From F23-D06 sp045132055 (GTDB lineage: Bacteria; Bacteroidota; Bacteroidia; Bacteroidales; WCHB1-69), in contig JBGURP010000007.1 in the NCBI GenBank assembly GCA_045132055.1, positions 62,001-126,000 on the forward strand: 64,000 nucleotides of DNA, written 5' to 3'. Positions 55,349-63,877 of the stretch are shown one piece after another. The position numbers were made by a program, and so were the translations under genes. The notes under the pieces are model-generated. The model was not told the DNA's origin, searched no databases, and saw only the letters and a list, made by a program, of their open reading frames with translations. How positions within the stretch are numbered: position 1 is the first letter of the stretch; each line of letters starts with the position of its first letter.

Positions 55349-56452
55349 ATGAAAGAGCTGAGAATGATATTGAAAAAGGAGTTCATCCACATCTTCCGGG
55401 ACACCATCACCCTGGCCCTGGTGCTCGCCATGCCCATCGCATTGGTGCTCCTCTTCGGCTTCACCATCAGCACCGACATCCGTAACGCGAAAATCTCCGT
55501 TCTGGACCAGTCGAAGGACACACAATCCAAAACGCTGGTCAACCAACTGTCCGCCTCCGGCTATTTCCAGGTGGTCTCCTACCCGCACAACGAGCTGGAG
55601 ATTGACAACGACTTCAAGAACAAGGGCATCAAGCTGGCAGTCATCATACCACCCAACTTTGAGGGCAATCTTTCCAAAGAAGGGAGCGCTACGCTGCAAG
55701 TCATCAACGATGTCTCCGACTTGAATGTGGCATCCATTCTGAACAACTATGTGCGGGCCGTGGTGCAAAATTACATTTCAGACTATAATGACAACACTTC
55801 CCGGGGCAGCGCATTCGACATCACCGTCAAGATGCTTTACAACCCCGAGTCCAACAGTGTCTATATGTTCGTGCCAGGCATCATCACCCTGATCATGGTG
55901 CTGGTGACCGCCCTGCTAAGTTCCATCACGCTGGCGCGCGAGAAGGAGACGGGCACCATGCGGATGTTGCTTATCACGCCTGTAAAGAAGATTTACATTA
56001 TCATCGGAAAGGTCATCCCGTACATGATCATCTCCTTCATCAGCACCATCGCCATCTTGATTATCAGCGTCACCGTTTTCAAGATGCCCATCAACGGCAG
56101 TCTGCTGATGTTGCTGTTCCTGTGTATCATTTTCATGCTCACGGCAGCCTCCTTCGGTATGCTCATCTCTTCCATCAGCCGCACGCAGGTGGATGCCATG
56201 ATGATCACCATGATGGGCCTTTTCCTGCCCACCGTGCTGCTATCGGGATTCCTGTTCCCGCTGAACAGCATGCCGATGGTATTCCAAGTGCTGGCCAACA
56301 TATTTCCGGCCAAATGGTTCATCCTGGCCATTAAAGATGTGATGATCAAAGGTTCCGGATTCTTCGACATCTGGCTGTACCTGCTCATCCTTTTTGTGAT
56401 GGCCGTGGTTTTCATCATTTTCAGTCTTTCACGTTTAGATAAAAGGAATTAG
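55349..56452 (+). CDS. ABC exporter permease 1 (ABC-2 type)
   Basis: A 367-residue permease with one N-terminal helix, a large extracytoplasmic domain (about 50-175) and five further helices near the C-terminus (YMFVPGIITLIMVLVTALL onward). LAREKETGTMRMLLITPVKK is the conserved coupling segment of ABC-2 permeases. The ATG is preceded by GGAGGA at 55341-55346, one of the few clear Shine-Dalgarno sites in the window. It resembles YbhS. Substrate unknown; multidrug or lipid export is typical of the family. Confidence 0.92.
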   Translation: MKELRMILKKEFIHIFRDTITLALVLAMPIALVLLFGFTISTDIRNAKISVLDQSKDTQSKTLVNQLSASGYFQVVSYPHNELEIDNDFKNKGIKLAVIIPPNFEGNLSKEGSATLQVINDVSDLNVASILNNYVRAVVQNYISDYNDNTSRGSAFDITVKMLYNPESNSVYMFVPGIITLIMVLVTALLSSITLAREKETGTMRMLLITPVKKIYIIIGKVIPYMIISFISTIAILIISVTVFKMPINGSLLMLLFLCIIFMLTAASFGMLISSISRTQVDAMMITMMGLFLPTVLLSGFLFPLNSMPMVFQVLANIFPAKWFILAIKDVMIKGSGFFDIWLYLLILFVMAVVFIIFSLSRLDKRN

Positions 56453-56454
56453 CC

Positions 56455-57666
56455 ATGCGGACGATATTGATATTGATAAAGAAAGAATTTCTGCAGGTAT
56501 TCCGGAATCCCCTGTTGCTGAGCATCCTCGTGGTAGCTCCTTTGGTGGAGTTCATGATATTCCCCTTCTGCGCCGACTATGAGATCAAGGTGCTGAACAT
56601 CGCCTTCATCGACAACGACCGCTCACAAATATCCAAAGACATCATCCACAGCTTCAATTCATCGGAAATCTTTGTATCCAAAGGGTTATTGGACAACAAA
56701 GAGGAGGCTGATGAGATGATGAAACATGATAAAATAGATTTGCTGGTAGAAATTCCGAGCAATTTTGAAGACAGACTATATAACAATGAACACACCCAGA
56801 TAGCCGTCACCGCCAACGCCATCAACAGCGTGAAGGCGGGCATAGGCACGGGATATGTACAAGAGATTATCGGTGGATACATGCAGGATTTCGCTGCATT
56901 GCACACGCCTTCCAACATGCAGGGCCTGATGTCATCCAGCAGCATGAGCATGATGCAACGCAATGACGACCGCAAACAGATGCCAAGCATGCCTTCCACC
57001 CTCATTCGTCCCAACACAGCTGCCAAGGTCAACATTTCCAACATCTACTGGTACAACGAGCAAATGAACTACAAGAACCTCATCGTGCCAGGCATTCTGG
57101 TCATTCTGGTCACCCTCATCGGCTGTTATGTCACCGCTTTGAACCTCGTGCGCGAGAAGGAGATTGGCACTATTGAGCAGGTGAACGTCACGCCTATCCG
57201 GAAGTGGCAATTCCTGCTGGGCAAGATGATTCCTTTCTGGCTGTTAGGCATGGCTGAATTCGGCGCAGGCCTCATCATCATGAAGTTCATCTTCGGCATC
57301 TCCGTACAAGGCAGCATTCCATTGCTGTTAGGCATCACGGCCATCTATCTGTTCGTCATGCTGGGATTGGGCTTCTTTATCTCCAGCGTTTCGGAGAACC
57401 AGTTGCAGTCCATGTTCATCGTGCTGTTCCTGTTCATCGTGTTCGTGCTGCTGAGTGGCGTGTTCACTCCCACGGAAGGCATGCCTGGATGGGCCCACCA
57501 TATCAACTACCTGAATCCAATGTCATTCTATATAGAAGTCATCAAGAAAATCATTTTGAAGGGAAGTGCTTTTGAGAGTGTCATGACCGAGACCATCGTC
57601 TTGTCCGTCATGGCGGTCATCATCAACACGGGGGCCGTGGTGAGCTATAGGGAGGCGAGTAAGTAG
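56455..57666 (+). CDS. ABC exporter permease 2 (ABC-2 type)
   Basis: A 403-residue permease paralogous to the preceding one, starting two bases after its stop. One N-terminal helix, an extracytoplasmic domain with a Met/Ser-rich insertion (SNMQGLMSSSSMSMMQRNDD), then LVREKEIGTIEQVNVTPIRK as the coupling segment and five helices. Equivalent to YbhR. The Met-rich insertion is not usual in the family. The operon ends here, followed by a low-complexity tract. Confidence 0.92.
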   Translation: MRTILILIKKEFLQVFRNPLLLSILVVAPLVEFMIFPFCADYEIKVLNIAFIDNDRSQISKDIIHSFNSSEIFVSKGLLDNKEEADEMMKHDKIDLLVEIPSNFEDRLYNNEHTQIAVTANAINSVKAGIGTGYVQEIIGGYMQDFAALHTPSNMQGLMSSSSMSMMQRNDDRKQMPSMPSTLIRPNTAAKVNISNIYWYNEQMNYKNLIVPGILVILVTLIGCYVTALNLVREKEIGTIEQVNVTPIRKWQFLLGKMIPFWLLGMAEFGAGLIIMKFIFGISVQGSIPLLLGITAIYLFVMLGLGFFISSVSENQLQSMFIVLFLFIVFVLLSGVFTPTEGMPGWAHHINYLNPMSFYIEVIKKIILKGSAFESVMTETIVLSVMAVIINTGAVVSYREASK

Positions 57667-57760
57667 AGATGAGGGGTTAGAGTTGAGAGTTTAGAGTTGA
57701 GAGAATGGGTGCATGGGGTAAATGGGGTGAAGGATTCGTGCAGATTCGTGTAATTCGTGG
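57667..57760. repeat. TTAGAGT tract followed by ATTCGTG direct repeats
   Basis: Between the exporter operon and the T9SS gene: gagttgagagttta units (57667-57703), then three copies of attcgtg (about 57732-57760). No TAnnTTTG box was found ahead of the T9SS gene. Confidence 0.55.
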
Positions 57761-57807
57761 ATATTAACAGAAATCATATATCAATAAACATTTAAATTTT
57801 ATACCAC

Positions 57808-60800
57808 ATGAAAAAGACATTATTCTTTAAATCACTGATGATCATGTTGATGACATTCATCACATGTACCGCATTTGCGCAGATCAACAGCAATGGTGGA
57901 TTTGAAGCCTGGACAGGCGGATTTCCCGATGGCTGGAAAGGCAGTAAAACCAACATTGCCAACGCCAGCATTGTGCAGGCGACCGATGCCCACACCGGAA
58001 ACTACGCCTGTATGCTGAAAACCACCACCACACACAAACGCTTTACTACTCAGCCCATGGCTCTGGTTGCCAACCAGCAATACACCATCACCTATTGGGT
58101 GAAAGGTGTCGGCAAAATCCGGACATGTCTATATGACGACAATTACAATACTTATAACGAATATCACTTTGTCAACTCTGACACCTACATTCAGTTCGTT
58201 GACACTGTCAAATCCGACGTAACTGTCAGCAACGGAGAGTTTATATTTTCTGTATTGGATTCAACAGGGAACGACAGTCTTACCATCGACGATGTAGAGA
58301 TCAACTTTTATCCGCCTGTTGATGAAAATGTGGTAGCCACGCCCATTATCAACGTTTCCGGAACGATGAGCGGCACCAATTACATCAATTCTGCCAATGT
58401 ATCTATTTCTTGTATCACGGCTGATGCTTCGATTTATTACACCACCGACGGCAGCACGCCTACGGCATCTTCCACAGAATATACCGATCCATTCGAAGTA
58501 ACCAGCAGTTGCACCGTGAAAGCATTTGCCATTAAAAATGGATACACGGACAGTGAAATAGCCACCGAAGAGATTTCCATCACCACACTCACAATCATTT
58601 TCGAAGAGGACTTCGAAGGCACTGGACTTGGTCAAATGACTCAATACAGTGTTGCCGGAGACTCCAAAGTATGGGGATCTGGAAGTTACAGTGGCAACCA
58701 TTACGCTTATTTGAACGGATACAATGGCGGTGTCAACGAGGACTGGTTGATGACTCCTCTGTTGACTCCGGGTTCAGCGGAAGGCATTACTTTGAACTTC
58801 CGTTCTGCAACAAAATTCGATGGCAATGCTCTTCAGCTCAAATATTCCACTAACTATTCCGGTAGTGGTAACCCGACATCAGCCACATGGACCGACATTA
58901 CGGATTTGGCTGAATGGTCAACCGGAAACTACGTCTGGGCTCCTTCTGGAGATGTGGTAATTGCCGGAATCACTCCTCTTTATATTGCTTTTGTTTACAC
59001 CTGTACTGCAGACCAAGCTGCCGCTTGGGAAGTTGATGACATCGTGGTCACCAGCAGCAGTGCTCCGCAAACACAACCTACCCTCGCCATCATCTCTCCT
59101 GCAAATGGATCTACGTACATCACCGCTGACACATTACACATCGAATTGGCAATCAACGACTTCGAAATTGGCACAGACGGTCTGCTGAAGATTGAATCCA
59201 ACCTCCTCACCTTGGCAGGTTTGAGCAATCCAGCCTATTTGGATGCCACCACTTGGGCCATGTTACAGAGCATGGTATTCACACCGCTGCCGGCCGGCAC
59301 ATACACTGCCACAGTTTCCTTGGTGGGCCTTGATTCCCTGCCGCTGGCCACGCCTGTGACAGCCACCACCACATTCTCGGTTGTGAATGACGCCACCCTG
59401 ACGGTCACTCCTGCCGCCCTCACATTTGACTCCGACAACCTGACCAAAGTTTTCACCGTGAGTGCAGCATATATCAACGGTCCCATCGTGCTGACCTGCG
59501 ACAACACGCACTTCACGCTGTCAGACGACACCCTGACCAATGGCAACAGCACCGTAACCGTGACCTTCGACGGCACTGAATCTGCCACGGGCACCATCAC
59601 TATCACAGGCGACACCTTGAGCGCTCAGGTGAGCCTTACCGGAGTTGTGCATAATACCGTAGAGACGCCTGTCATCTCTCCCGACGGAGGATTCAACTAT
59701 GATCCTGTTCAAGTGAGCATTACCTGCGCCACGGAAGGTGCTTCTATCTATTACACCATTGACGGCACCGAACCCACCGAAAGTGCAACCCTCTACAGCA
59801 CCACGTTCACTGTATCTTCCAATACTACTGTAAAAGCCAAGGCATTCAAGACTGGCTACGATGCCAGCAACGTAGTCACCGCTTCCTACACCTTCCCAGT
59901 GGAAGTTGCTACCATTGCCGAATTCAAGGCTGCCAACAGCGCAACCAACAGCACCGTTTATAAGATTACAGGCGACGTGACCTTCGTATTTAAAAGCGGT
60001 GCCAACATTTACATTCAAGATAACACCGGCGGCCTGTTGATTTTTGACCAAGGTAACACCGTTATCACTGGCACATATAACGAAGGCGACGTCATTTCCG
60101 GCGGCGTATGCGGTACTTACAAATTGTACAATGGACTCGTGGAAATGCTTCCCACTCACGACCTCGCCGCTGCATCCAGTAACACCGGCACTGTGGCTCC
60201 GGTTCTGGCCACTATCGAAGACATCAGCACCAACTACGACCAATTCGAGTCACGCCTCGTAAAATTGGAGAATGTCACCTTCACCCAAGGTGGCACTTAC
60301 ACCACCTCTTCCGCCACCAACATGACTATTGAGCAAAACGGTGAAAGCATGCAGGCACGCAACGTCTTCAAGACTTTGGACATGACTATCCCCGCAGAAC
60401 AATTGGCCAATGTAACCGGATTTGTGTTGCGTTATAACACCAACTACCAAATTGCTCCGCGCGACAATGACGACATCGAATTTGTCACGGTAGCAATGGA
60501 CACCGTAGAGACTCCTGTGATTACCGTCAATCCGCTCACCAACGACATGGTAAGCGTAACCATCACCTGCGCCACCGATGGTGCTTCCATCTACTATACC
60601 ATGGATGGGACAACGCCCACAGAAAACTCGACATTTTATCCTGAATCTTTTGTCATGGTAGACATGGAATTCACCGTCAAGGCTATTGCTGTGAAAGAGG
60701 GTATGATCAGCAGTGAAGTTGCCTCTTATCACTACATTCCGGTGGGCATCCGCGAGCACGAGGCCAATGTCACCATCTATCCGAACCCGACCGTTGACCA

Positions 60801-60993
60801 GTGCCACATCGTCAGCGACAACAGCGTCATCCGCACGGTTGCCATTTTTGACCTCAACGGCAAACTCGTTCGCCAGATGTCGGTTAATGACAGCCATGTC
60901 GAAATGGACATGAGCCGTCTTGCCAGCGGCAACTACATTCTCCGCATTGTTACTGACAACGGCACAACTGTCAAAAACATAGTGCGCCAATAA
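57808..60993 (+). CDS. Large T9SS-sorted surface protein with chitobiase-C-type repeats
   Basis: A 1061-residue secreted protein. Signal peptide (to CTAFAQ), then a carbohydrate-binding-like domain (NGGFEAWTGGFPDGW), three repeats of the chitobiase/beta-hexosaminidase C-terminal type, each with Ala-Ser-Ile-Tyr-Tyr-Thr-x-Asp-Gly-(Ser/Thr) (near residues 207, 646 and 927), a choice-of-anchor-J/cleaved-adhesin domain (IFEEDFEGTGLGQMTQY; NEDWLMTPLLTPG), a beta domain with ALTFDSDNLTKVFTVSAAY, and a DUF5689-like OB-type region (IYIQDNTGGLLIFDQ). It ends in a type A T9SS sorting domain (VTIYPNPTVDQCHI). It is likely a cell-surface adhesin or binding protein. It shares its N-terminal pattern with the cargo protein at 1104. 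Confidence 0.88.
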   Translation: MKKTLFFKSLMIMLMTFITCTAFAQINSNGGFEAWTGGFPDGWKGSKTNIANASIVQATDAHTGNYACMLKTTTTHKRFTTQPMALVANQQYTITYWVKGVGKIRTCLYDDNYNTYNEYHFVNSDTYIQFVDTVKSDVTVSNGEFIFSVLDSTGNDSLTIDDVEINFYPPVDENVVATPIINVSGTMSGTNYINSANVSISCITADASIYYTTDGSTPTASSTEYTDPFEVTSSCTVKAFAIKNGYTDSEIATEEISITTLTIIFEEDFEGTGLGQMTQYSVAGDSKVWGSGSYSGNHYAYLNGYNGGVNEDWLMTPLLTPGSAEGITLNFRSATKFDGNALQLKYSTNYSGSGNPTSATWTDITDLAEWSTGNYVWAPSGDVVIAGITPLYIAFVYTCTADQAAAWEVDDIVVTSSSAPQTQPTLAIISPANGSTYITADTLHIELAINDFEIGTDGLLKIESNLLTLAGLSNPAYLDATTWAMLQSMVFTPLPAGTYTATVSLVGLDSLPLATPVTATTTFSVVNDATLTVTPAALTFDSDNLTKVFTVSAAYINGPIVLTCDNTHFTLSDDTLTNGNSTVTVTFDGTESATGTITITGDTLSAQVSLTGVVHNTVETPVISPDGGFNYDPVQVSITCATEGASIYYTIDGTEPTESATLYSTTFTVSSNTTVKAKAFKTGYDASNVVTASYTFPVEVATIAEFKAANSATNSTVYKITGDVTFVFKSGANIYIQDNTGGLLIFDQGNTVITGTYNEGDVISGGVCGTYKLYNGLVEMLPTHDLAAASSNTGTVAPVLATIEDISTNYDQFESRLVKLENVTFTQGGTYTTSSATNMTIEQNGESMQARNVFKTLDMTIPAEQLANVTGFVLRYNTNYQIAPRDNDDIEFVTVAMDTVETPVITVNPLTNDMVSVTITCATDGASIYYTMDGTTPTENSTFYPESFVMVDMEFTVKAIAVKEGMISSEVASYHYIPVGIREHEANVTIYPNPTVDQCHIVSDNSVIRTVAIFDLNGKLVRQMSVNDSHVEMDMSRLASGNYILRIVTDNGTTVKNIVRQ

Positions 60994-61022
60994 AAGGAAT
61001 CTGATTATCATTTTTTAACAAA

Positions 61023-61059
61023 TGAAGGGACACGAATCTTCGTGTCCCTTCATTTTTTT
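61023..61059 (+). terminator. Terminator of the T9SS surface protein gene
   Basis: A twelve-base perfect stem (61024-61035 with 61040-61051) and a T run of seven. It ends just before the promoter of the next gene. Confidence 0.9.
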
Positions 61060-61061
61060 GT

Positions 61062-61069
61062 TATATTTG
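61062..61069 (+). promoter_or_regulatory. Predicted -7 box of esterase copy 1
   Basis: TATATTTG, 21 bases before the ATG at 61091. Confidence 0.65.
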
Positions 61070-61090
61070 CATCTATAAAACAGCCCTGTC

Positions 61091-62023
61091 ATGAAAAAAA
61101 CATTTGCCTTATTTTTCACCCTCCTTGTCTGCCTGACCGTCTCTGCGCAGCAGATGTTTACCTATGAATATGCCGTGAAGGACACCAACCATTTGAAGAT
61201 GGACGTGTATGTGCCTGCACAGCAGAATGCCGAGCACAGCTGCATGATCTTCGTCTTCGGCGGCGGCTTTATCGGCGGGGCACGCAATGACAAGCAGATT
61301 CCCGATTTGCAGAAGTATTACACGGCCAAAGGCTGGGTGGTGGTCGCCATCGACTACCGGCTGGGGCTGAAAGGTTATAGCAACTACAGCATGGCCACCG
61401 GGCTCAAGAAGTTCACCAACGCCTTCGAGATGGCTGGCGAGGACCTCATCAGCGCGACAGATTACATTTTGAAGAATTTGCTCAACACCCCGCAGTTCAC
61501 CATTGACCCTGCACACATTGTCACCATCGGCAGCAGTGCCGGAGCCATCACGGTGTTGCAGGCCGACTATTTCTTAGGCAACCGTATCCACGGCGCGGAG
61601 GTATTGCCAGACACGTTCCGTTATGCCGGCGTCATGCCCTTCTCCGGGGCTGTCTATTCCAACAAAGGCAAGCTCAAGTACCGCGTGCAACCGCCCGCTC
61701 CCACCCTGCTCTGCCACGGCACCGAAGACAATCTTGTGCTATACAAGCAGGTGCGGTTCTTCAACATGGGTTTTTATGGCAGCAACACCATCGCGAAGCG
61801 GTTCAAGAAGGAGGGTTATCCCTTCTACATCCGCCGATACGAAGGCATGGGACATGAGGTGGCCGGTTACTACAAAACCGAGTTCGACCTCATCGACTGG
61901 TTTTTAGACGAAATGGTTTTCGGAAAGAAACGGATGCAGGTAGATGAGTGGTACAACGACCCCACGCTGGTTAAGCATCCATGGGGTACCATCAAGCCCA
62001 AGGACATGAAGAAATTTCGCTAA
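61091..62023 (+). CDS. Exported alpha/beta-hydrolase (esterase), copy 1
   Basis: A 310-residue exported hydrolase (signal KTFALFFTLLVCLTVSAQQ). MIFVFGGGFIGGARND is the oxyanion-hole region (HGG replaced by Phe-Gly-Gly-Gly), VTIGSSAGAITVLQA has the nucleophile Ser, CHGTEDNLVLYKQV the acid and YEGMGHEVAGYY the His. It is of the BD-FAE-like esterase type, related to the C-terminal half of the lipoprotein at 34407. It is probably a periplasmic enzyme that removes ester groups from glycans. A diverged, frameshifted copy follows; the two share promoter, signal peptide and most of the sequence. Confidence 0.85.
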   Translation: MKKTFALFFTLLVCLTVSAQQMFTYEYAVKDTNHLKMDVYVPAQQNAEHSCMIFVFGGGFIGGARNDKQIPDLQKYYTAKGWVVVAIDYRLGLKGYSNYSMATGLKKFTNAFEMAGEDLISATDYILKNLLNTPQFTIDPAHIVTIGSSAGAITVLQADYFLGNRIHGAEVLPDTFRYAGVMPFSGAVYSNKGKLKYRVQPPAPTLLCHGTEDNLVLYKQVRFFNMGFYGSNTIAKRFKKEGYPFYIRRYEGMGHEVAGYYKTEFDLIDWFLDEMVFGKKRMQVDEWYNDPTLVKHPWGTIKPKDMKKFR

Positions 62024-62132
62024 GTGACACGGTTAACGGTGGGGATTCCGCCGCAGCAGAGCGACACGGTAATTGTTGGAGGTTCCGCCGCTTACGCGGC
62101 GGAATGGTGGTGGGCTGGTGGATAATGATTGG
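62023..62132. repeat. Tandem copies of the palindromic repeat also seen at 40711
   Basis: Two units, each opening with a gacacggt-type sequence, lie directly after the esterase stop. The second has the perfect inverted repeat 62083-62091/62096-62104, whose arms (ttccgccgc and gcggcggaa) match those at 40743-40765 while the loop differs (ttac against ggt), and the same flank ggaatggtggtggg. The first unit is incomplete. Confidence 0.75.
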
Positions 62133-62184
62133 TAGTCCTCCCCTATCTCATATAATAAAAGGAATCTGATTATCATTTTTTTGT

Positions 62185-62192
62185 TATTTTTG
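62185..62192 (+). promoter_or_regulatory. Predicted -7 box of esterase copy 2
   Basis: TATTTTTG, 19 bases before the ATG at 62212; the surrounding ~30 bases repeat those ahead of copy 1. Confidence 0.55.
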
Positions 62193-62211
62193 CATCTAAA
62201 ACAGCCTTGTC

Positions 62212-63173
62212 ATGAAAAAAGCATTTGCCTTATTTTTCGCCCTCCTTGTCTGCCTGACCATCTCTGCGCAGCAGATGTTTACCTACGAATATGCCGTAAA
62301 GGACACCTCTCATCTGAAGATGGATGTGTATGTGCCTGCGCAGCAGAATGCCGAGCACAGCTGTATGATATTCGTCTGCGCAGGAGGTTTCATTACTGGT
62401 GCTCGCAAAAACAAGCAGATTCCGGATTTGCAGAAGTATTACACTGCAAAAGGCTGGGTGGTGGTTTCCATCGACTACCGCTTAGGGCTGAAAAATTACA
62501 GCAACTACAGCTTGGCCACCGGGCTCAAGAAGTTCACCAACGCCATTGAGATGGCCGGAGAGGACCTTATCGATGCAACGGATTACATCCTGAAGAACTT
62601 GCTGAACACGCCATATTTCACCATTGACCCTGCGTACATTGTGACCATCGGCAGTAGTGCCGGAGCCATTACCGTGTTGGAGGCCGACTATTTCTTAGGC
62701 AATCGCATCCACGGTGCAGAGTTGCTTCCCGACACATTCCGCTATGCCGGTGTTATTTCCTTCGCCGGCGCAGCCTATACCAACAAAGGTAAACTCAGAT
62801 ACCGCGTGCACGCACCCGCACCCCCCTGCTCTGCCATGGCATCAAAGACAAAGCTGTGCCCTACAAACGAGTCCGATTCTTCAATTTAGGGTTCTACGGC
62901 AGCTACACCGTCGCCAAACGGTTCAAGGAAGAGGGGTATCCCCTCTACTTCAGACGTTACGAGGGCATGGGGCACGAGGTGGCCACCTATTACAATACCG
63001 AGTTCAAGCTCATCGACCAGTTTCTGGAAGTGATGGTTTTTGGAAAAAAAATGCAGCAAGTGGACGAATGGTACAACGACCCCAATCTAGAAAAAATGTT
63101 TTGGAGCACTCTCAAAGCCAAGGATATGAAGAGGCTTAAAACGAAACTTGAAGCAGAAATAAAAGCGGAATAA
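62212..63173 (+). pseudogene. Exported alpha/beta-hydrolase, copy 2, broken by a frameshift
   Basis: The first ~204 residues match copy 1 closely, including the signal peptide, GGFITGARKNKQ, and the nucleophile motif GSSAGAITVLEA. At the run of six Cs (62821-62826) the frame leaves the match; copy 1 needs one more base here. The frame then ends at 62889, whereas the homologous C-terminus, with the catalytic His in YEGMGHEVATYY, continues in another frame to a TAA at 63173. One missing base explains everything, so the gene is a recent pseudogene, a slip-variable gene or an assembly error. Without repair the product lacks the catalytic acid and His. Confidence 0.85.
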
Positions 63174-63217
63174 AATATTCCAACATTCACCTCATCGAAA
63201 AGAACGTGTTTTTTTCA

Positions 63218-63832
63218 TTATTTCTGGTACGCTTTGTCGAAGTCGGTGCGTGCTAACAGCGACCGGCCAAGGGTCACCTCGTCGGCATACTCCAGTTCCT
63301 CGCCCACGCCGATGCCACGCGCGATGGTGGTTACCTGCTCCACCTTGTCTTTCACATTCTTGTAGATATAGAAATTGGTAGTATCGCCCTCCACTGTGGC
63401 TGGCAGCGCCAAAATCAGCTCTTTCACCTGCTCATGCTCTACCCTGTCAAACAACTCCTGAATCTTCAGCTGGTTGATACCGATGCCGTCCATGGGCGAA
63501 ATCACACCGCCCAGCACATGATACACGCCCTGAAACTGGTTCGTGTTCTCGATGGCAATCACATCGCGGATGTCCTGAACCACGCAGATAGTGGTCGTGT
63601 CGCGCTTGGGATTCGCACAGATGTCGCAAATCTCACTGTCGGAGATGTTGTAGCATTTCTTGCAATAGAACACATCCGTCTTCAGCCGGTTGATGCGGTC
63701 GGTTAGCAGCGTTACATCCTCGGTCTCTGCCTTCATCAGATGCAAGGCCAGCCGCAAAGCCGTACGCCGTCCAATGCCCGGAAGCTTGGCGATTTCGTTT
63801 ACAGCGTTTTCAAGATTCTTGGAGTATAGCAT
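63218..63832 (-). CDS. recR: Recombination protein RecR
   Basis: A 204-residue RecR. The helix-hairpin-helix LPGIGRRTALRLALHLM, the four-cysteine zinc finger (CKKCYNISDSEICDIC) and the Toprim domain (ICVVQDIRDVIAIE, then ILALPATVEGDTTNFYI) appear in the usual order; VTTIARGIGVGEELEYAD and GRSLLARTDF close it. It works with RecO and RecF to load RecA at single-strand gaps. The length is normal. No partner gene is adjacent. Confidence 0.96.
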   Translation of the reverse strand: MLYSKNLENAVNEIAKLPGIGRRTALRLALHLMKAETEDVTLLTDRINRLKTDVFYCKKCYNISDSEICDICANPKRDTTTICVVQDIRDVIAIENTNQFQGVYHVLGGVISPMDGIGINQLKIQELFDRVEHEQVKELILALPATVEGDTTNFYIYKNVKDKVEQVTTIARGIGVGEELEYADEVTLGRSLLARTDFDKAYQK

Positions 63833-63835
63833 ACG

Positions 63836-63862
63836 GTTTAGAGTTTAGAGATTAGAAGATTA
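63836..63862. repeat. TTTAGAG/GATTAGA low-complexity repeat
   Basis: Three near-copies of the unit in the gap between recR and the peptidase fragment. Confidence 0.6.
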
Positions 63863-63877
63863 TATTTAATTCTCAAT

